Positions 5,728 to 9,011 of a DNA stretch of 9,011 bases are shown in pieces. The DNA is from Verrucomicrobiales bacterium (GTDB lineage: Bacteria > Verrucomicrobiota > Verrucomicrobiia > Verrucomicrobiales > DEV007): NCBI GenBank assembly GCA_007123695.1, contig SLGN01000244.1:1-9011 (forward strand), given 5' to 3'. The notes under the pieces are model-generated. The model did no database searches. It saw nothing but the letters and a program-made list of their open reading frames with translations, and was not told where the DNA came from. Each line of letters begins with the position of its first letter. The first letter of the stretch is position 1. Made by a program: the position numbers and the translations under genes.

Positions 5728-8444
5728 TCCCGAGCTTCGCGCCCGCCCGAACCTTCAGCGGCATCCTGCTCGCCACCCTCGCGGCGACCGGGCTGCTCCT
5801 CCATGGTCCGGCCCTTGCCGACAAGGCCGGCAAGGCCACCAAGCACGCTGATCCCGCCGCCTCGGCGCCGACCCCGCGCGAGGAGATGCCCGAGGCCATC
5901 GCCGCCGCCCTCTCCAAGCACTGCTTCGAGTGCCACGACGGACTCGTCGAAAAGGGCGGCGTCGATCTCGACCGCATCGAGATCGACTGGGGCGAAGACG
6001 ACGAGCTCGCCCTCTGGCGCAAGACCCACAACGTCCTCGCCCACCGCCAGATGCCGCCCCTCGACCGGCCCCAGCCCGAGGAGGAGGAGCGCCGCGAGCT
6101 CCTCGCCTGGCTCGACGAGCGCCTCGCCGCGCACAGCCCCTTCGGCGGCGGCGCGCCGCGCCGCCTCAACCGACTCGAATACCGCAACAGCATCCGCACC
6201 GTCTTCCAGATGGACTCTTTCGAGCTGCCGCCCGGCTTCCCGCCCGACACCCGCTCGCACGGCTTCGACACCCTCGCCGAAACCCTCGTGCTCTCCCCTC
6301 CCCTCCTCGAGGCCTACCAGACCGTCGCCGCGCAGATCGCCGACGAGCTTTTCCCGCCCGAGCGGCCCGCGCCCTCCGTGACCCTGCGCGAGGCCGGGGT
6401 CGAGGATCTCGTCCTCAGTTTCTCCGCCGCCACCGTCCACGGCGACGCCCTGCGCCTCGTCTCGCGCAGCGTCGACATCATGCGCAGCAGCACTTGGCCC
6501 AGCAAGATCGAGATCAACGACTCCGGCACCTACCGCATCACCGTCGTCGCCTCCGCCTTCCGGCCTGCCGAAGGCCAGCGCATGACCCTCGAGGTCCGCG
6601 CCCGCGATCTCTCCGCCAGCGACCGCTCGCGGGCGACCGCCTTCCGCCTGCTCCAGGAGATCGAGATCACCGAAGAGACCCCGCAGACCTTCACCTTCGA
6701 CGCCGAGCTCCACGAAGGCCAGACCCCGCTGCTGCGCTGGACCGACGCCGAGCTCGATCACGACCCCGAGAACTTCGCCCCGCTCCTGCGCCGGCTCTTC
6801 GAGGAGGACGCCCGCTTCCTCGCCGCCTGGCAGGAGACGCTCTTCCCCGGCGACCGGCGGCGGAACGTCTCCGTCGCCTCGCTGCGCGGGCGCAACGGCT
6901 GGGAGATCCTCCAGCGCCACTACGCCGACCCAGAGCTGAACCTCGTCGACGCCACCCTCGACGCCGCCCCAACCCTCCGCGCTCTGCGTCAGGCCGAAGA
7001 CGACGGCGCGGTGCGAAACCTCGCCGACACCCTCACCTACCGCTACCACGAGAACGGCCCCGCCCTGCAGATCCACCGCCTTTCCGTCGAGGGTCCCTTC
7101 GAGCAGGTCGAGGGTCCGCGCGACCGCCAGCGCCGCGAGTGGCGCGAGTGGAACTTCCTCGTCCGCAAGCCCGGCGAATCCGACGCCGACTACGCCAACC
7201 GCGCCCTCGGCTCCTTCCTGCCCCGCCTTTTCCGCCGCCCCGTCGATGCCGAGACCCGCGCCACCTTCCTCGCCGTCGCGCAGCAGCACTGGGACGCCGA
7301 CCACCGCTTCGAAGACGGCATGCACCTCCTCCTGCGCACCGCCCTGCTCTCCCCCCGCTTCCTCTACCGCGAGACCGAACCCGGCGAGCTCGACCAGCAC
7401 GCGCTCGCCGCCCGCCTCGCCTTTTTCCTCACCCGCCACCCCCCGACCGCATCCGTCGTGCACCGCGCCCGCGCCGGCGAACTCTCCGACCCCGCCGTCT
7501 ACCGCAGCGAAGCCGAGGGCCTCCTGCCCGCCTCGCACACCGCCCTCATGGTCGTGGACTTCACCGAGCAATGGCTGCAGACCCGGCTGCTGCCCGAGAT
7601 CATGCCCGACGAAGCCTTCGCCTTCGGACCCGAGGAAGTCGCCGCCGCCAAAGCCGAGGCCGAGCGCTTCTTCTACGACATGGTCGCCCACAACCGGCCC
7701 CTAGCCGACTTCATCGATCCGCCCTTCCTCCTCACCACCCCCGGCTTCGCCAGCGAGATCTACGGCTACGAAGCGCCCGCGGGTGAAGGCGGCGACCAGA
7801 ACGGAAGTGCCGCCGCCCCCCCGCGCGGCGGACGCGAGCGCGTCGAGCGCCTCCCCATTCCGCGCGGCGGGCGCATCGGCGGCCTCCTCGGCATGTCGGC
7901 GGTGATGACCGCCACCGCCAACGGCGTCGATACCCAGCCCGTGCTGCGCGGCGCCTGGTTCGTGGAGCACCTCCTCGGCACCCCCCTGCCGCCGGTGCCC
8001 AGCGACGTGCCCGCCCTCACCCCCGACACCCGCGGCGCCACCACCCCGCGCGAGCTGCTCTCCGCCCACACCGAAGCCGCCGACTGCCGCGGCTGCCATG
8101 CCCACATCGACCCTATCGGCTTCGCCTTGGAAAACTTCGACCCCGTCGGCCGCTGGCGCGACACCTGGCCCGGCATCGAGGCCCCCATCGAGCCCGGCGG
8201 CGTCCTCCCCGACGGCACCGAGATCGCCGGCTTCGTCGATCTCAAACGCTGGCTCGCAGGGAACATCGAGATCTTCGGCCATTGCCTCGCTGAAAAGCTC
8301 ATCATCTACGCCACCGGCCGAGCCCCCTCCTACGCCGAGAAGCAGGAGATCGACGCCATCGTCGATCGCGTCATCGAAGAACAAGGCGGCTTCCGCGACC
8401 TCCTCCTCGCCCTCGTCGAGAGCCGGACCTTCCGGACGCGGTGA
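5724..8444 (+). CDS. Secreted DUF1592-family protein with Planctomycete-type cytochrome c domain (DUF1587/1595/1592/1588/1585)
   Basis: A 906-residue exported protein. The GTG at 5724 overlaps the upstream TGA and gives a good signal peptide: Arg near residue 9, a Leu/Ala-rich core, and cleavage after ALA at about residue 32. The frame stays open far upstream, but that part overlaps the DUF1552 gene in another frame and has shadow-like Arg/Pro composition. Domain order: PSCyt1-like cytochrome with heme motif CFECH (C67, C70, H71); DUF1587 from about 146 (RRLNRLEYRNS); a beta-rich, carbohydrate-binding-like region at about 227-355; DUF1595 at about 487-555 (FLPRLFRRPVD); DUF1592 at about 560-690; DUF1588 at about 710-810 (GGLLGMSAVMTATANGV) with a second motif CRGCH (C788, C791, H792); and DUF1585 at about 839-905, ending in LVESRTFRTR. 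The family's function is unknown. The cysteine motifs and export suggest a periplasmic redox enzyme acting with the coupled DUF1552 protein, perhaps on polysaccharide or its products. A Gly/Ala/Pro-rich linker lies at about 683-709. Confidence 0.95.
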   Translation: MIPSFAPARTFSGILLATLAATGLLLHGPALADKAGKATKHADPAASAPTPREEMPEAIAAALSKHCFECHDGLVEKGGVDLDRIEIDWGEDDELALWRKTHNVLAHRQMPPLDRPQPEEEERRELLAWLDERLAAHSPFGGGAPRRLNRLEYRNSIRTVFQMDSFELPPGFPPDTRSHGFDTLAETLVLSPPLLEAYQTVAAQIADELFPPERPAPSVTLREAGVEDLVLSFSAATVHGDALRLVSRSVDIMRSSTWPSKIEINDSGTYRITVVASAFRPAEGQRMTLEVRARDLSASDRSRATAFRLLQEIEITEETPQTFTFDAELHEGQTPLLRWTDAELDHDPENFAPLLRRLFEEDARFLAAWQETLFPGDRRRNVSVASLRGRNGWEILQRHYADPELNLVDATLDAAPTLRALRQAEDDGAVRNLADTLTYRYHENGPALQIHRLSVEGPFEQVEGPRDRQRREWREWNFLVRKPGESDADYANRALGSFLPRLFRRPVDAETRATFLAVAQQHWDADHRFEDGMHLLLRTALLSPRFLYRETEPGELDQHALAARLAFFLTRHPPTASVVHRARAGELSDPAVYRSEAEGLLPASHTALMVVDFTEQWLQTRLLPEIMPDEAFAFGPEEVAAAKAEAERFFYDMVAHNRPLADFIDPPFLLTTPGFASEIYGYEAPAGEGGDQNGSAAAPPRGGRERVERLPIPRGGRIGGLLGMSAVMTATANGVDTQPVLRGAWFVEHLLGTPLPPVPSDVPALTPDTRGATTPRELLSAHTEAADCRGCHAHIDPIGFALENFDPVGRWRDTWPGIEAPIEPGGVLPDGTEIAGFVDLKRWLAGNIEIFGHCLAEKLIIYATGRAPSYAEKQEIDAIVDRVIEEQGGFRDLLLALVESRTFRTR

Positions 8445-8457
8445 GGGAGGGAGGCGG

Positions 8458-8473
8458 AACATTCAACATTCAA
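8458..8473. repeat. Short tandem repeat, 7-bp unit AACATTC
   Basis: AACATTC occurs twice in a row (8458-8464 and 8465-8471) followed by AA, starting 13 bases after the DUF1592 stop codon. I recall similar ACATTCA iterations from intergenic DNA of other environmental bacteria, including Verrucomicrobiota, but cannot verify this here. Confidence 0.6.
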
Positions 8474-8551
8474 AACCCTGACCAGTTTGATTCGACCGGA
8501 TGCACCTGACTTGATCGCTACGGCAGACTTACGGCACCCTGTTGGATTGGC

Positions 8552-8578
8552 CGCAAAGGAACGCAGAGAACGCAAAAA
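8552..8578. repeat. CGCAAAG-type iterated intergenic repeat (about three 9-10 bp units)
   Basis: Three near-copies follow each other: CGCAAAGGAA (8552-8561), CGCAGAGAA (8562-8570) and CGCAAAAA (8571-8578). The spacing of 9-10 bp is close to one helical turn. Strings of CGCAAAG/CGCAGAG units are, to my knowledge, a recurring intergenic element in Verrucomicrobiota and some other phyla; their function is unknown. Confidence 0.6.
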
Positions 8579-8615
8579 TGAGGGGAGTAGGAGAAAATGT
8601 TCGATAGCGAGGATT

Positions 8616-9011
8616 CTAATGATCGGCTCGTCGCAAGCCGTGGCGGTGGGCGAGATCGTCGAGGGCGGTTTGGATTTCCTCCGGGCTGCGGCCCATGGCA
8701 CCGAGCAGGGCGGCGTAGTTGTTGTTGACGGCTCGCAGATGCGGGTGCGGATGGCCGGTGGCGGCGGTGAATTGGAAGAAGATCTCCAAATGCCGGCGCA
8801 TCAGCGGCTCGGCTTCCGCCAGGCGGTTGGTGGATCTCAGCAACTGCGTGAGATTGTTGAGGCGGGTGGCGATCTTGGGATGATCCGGGCCGTAGCTGGC
8901 TTCATCGATGGCCAGCGCCCGGCGCTTCAGCGGCTCGGCTTCCGCGAGGCGGTTGGTGGCTTGCAGCAACGAAGCGAGGTTGTTGAGGTCGGTGGCGACC
9001 TCGGGATGATC
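8616..9011 (-). CDS. C-terminal part of a tetratricopeptide-repeat (TPR) protein, truncated by window edge
   Basis: The frame is open from the right edge (first codon at 9011, reading DHPEVATDLNNLASLL) to the TAG at 8618-8616, giving 131 visible residues; the start lies outside the window. The 42-residue repeat has the kinesin-light-chain/TPR_12 pattern: G/D-HP, then a Leu-Asn-Asn-Leu helix, then RLAEAEPL and RALAI. Two units are clear (DHPEVATDLNNLASLL with NRLAEAEPLKRRALAI; DHPKIATRLNNLTQLL with NRLAEAEPLMRRHLEI), followed by a capping unit with GHPHPHLRAVNNNYAALLGAMG. The codons of the two units are also alike (see the repeat entry). Such arrays bind protein partners and often form the C-terminal part of multidomain NTPase, TIR, CHAT or kinase proteins in these phyla. 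Which effector, if any, sits at this protein's N-terminus cannot be seen. The gene converges with the DUF1592 gene. Confidence 0.85.
   Translation of the reverse strand, partial: DHPEVATDLNNLASLLQATNRLAEAEPLKRRALAIDEASYGPDHPKIATRLNNLTQLLRSTNRLAEAEPLMRRHLEIFFQFTAATGHPHPHLRAVNNNYAALLGAMGRSPEEIQTALDDLAHRHGLRRADH
8801..9011. repeat. 126-bp tandem DNA repeat encoding the 42-residue TPR units
   Basis: Unit A starts at 8801 and unit B at 8927, exactly 126 bp apart. Over the 85 bases of unit B inside the window I count 72 identical positions by hand alignment, and in the first 33 bases only one mismatch. This is more than protein conservation alone requires and points to recent duplication or gene conversion between units. 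More copies probably lie to the right of the window. Confidence 0.85.

Larger units (their letters stand above)
8445..8615. other. Convergent intergenic patch, relatively AT-rich, with short iterated repeats
   Basis: This 171-bp gap separates two converging genes and is visibly richer in A and T than the rest of the window. It contains a 7-bp tandem repeat near its left end and a CGCAAAG-like iteration near its right end (listed separately). Open frames crossing it have no recognisable protein similarity. No strong hairpin followed by a T-run is seen, so no intrinsic terminator is called for either flanking gene. Confidence 0.6.

Noticed and set aside
5643..7691. 682-codon minus-strand open frame opposite the DUF1592 gene
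   Set aside because: The composition is extremely Gly/Val/Glu-rich with no domain pattern, and it mirrors G/C third positions of the real plus-strand gene.
5930..7786. 618-codon plus-strand frame inside the DUF1592 gene
   Set aside because: Arg/Pro/Ala repeats without any fold-like pattern; a shifted frame of the real gene.
8330..8701. Minus-strand 123-codon frame spanning the repeat patch and the TPR gene end
   Set aside because: It overlaps two real genes in other frames and its middle part is just translated intergenic repeat; no recognisable protein similarity.

Overview
The window is very GC-rich (about 70% by eye) and densely coding, with third codon positions almost all G or C. The clearest lineage marker is the adjacent pair of a DUF1552 (HXXSHH) protein and a large secreted DUF1587/1592/1588/1585 cytochrome-like protein. 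This pair is typical of Planctomycetota, Verrucomicrobiota and some Myxococcota. The absence of strong Shine-Dalgarno sites, a 42-residue TPR protein of the NB-ARC/kinesin-light-chain type, and an intergenic patch of CGCAAAG-like iterations make Verrucomicrobiota my best guess. This is an inference from gene content; there is no rRNA or other marker gene in the window.

Layout: (1) 1-1151, plus strand: the 3' part of a YihY/BrkB-family membrane protein with a cytosolic winged-helix-like tail. (2) 1221-2246, plus strand: an HTH-WYL transcriptional regulator, overlapping by ATGA with (3) 2243-3082, thiD (HMP/HMP-P kinase of thiamine synthesis). (4) 3128-4147, minus strand: a zinc-independent MDR oxidoreductase convergent with thiD. 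(5) 4148-4449: a 302-bp divergent intergenic region. (6) 4450-5727, plus strand: DUF1552 protein with a Tat-like signal, overlapping by GTGA with (7) 5724-8444, the DUF1592-family secreted protein with two CXXCH motifs. (8) 8445-8615: a convergent, relatively AT-rich intergenic patch with short iterated repeats. (9) 8616-9011, minus strand: the C-terminal end of a TPR-repeat protein that runs off the right edge.

Two translationally coupled units stand out. The WYL regulator-thiD pair suggests, without proof, a regulator whose signal is tied to pyrimidine or thiamine metabolism. The DUF1552-DUF1592 pair is an exported module of unknown biochemistry, probably redox-linked because of its heme-type motifs. 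I see no CRISPR array, tRNA, rRNA, insertion sequence or recognised defence cassette. The TPR protein could belong to a multidomain signalling or defence protein, but its N-terminal domain lies outside the window. I found no convincing wholly new system; the best leads are the WYL-thiD coupling and the DUF1552-DUF1592 pair.
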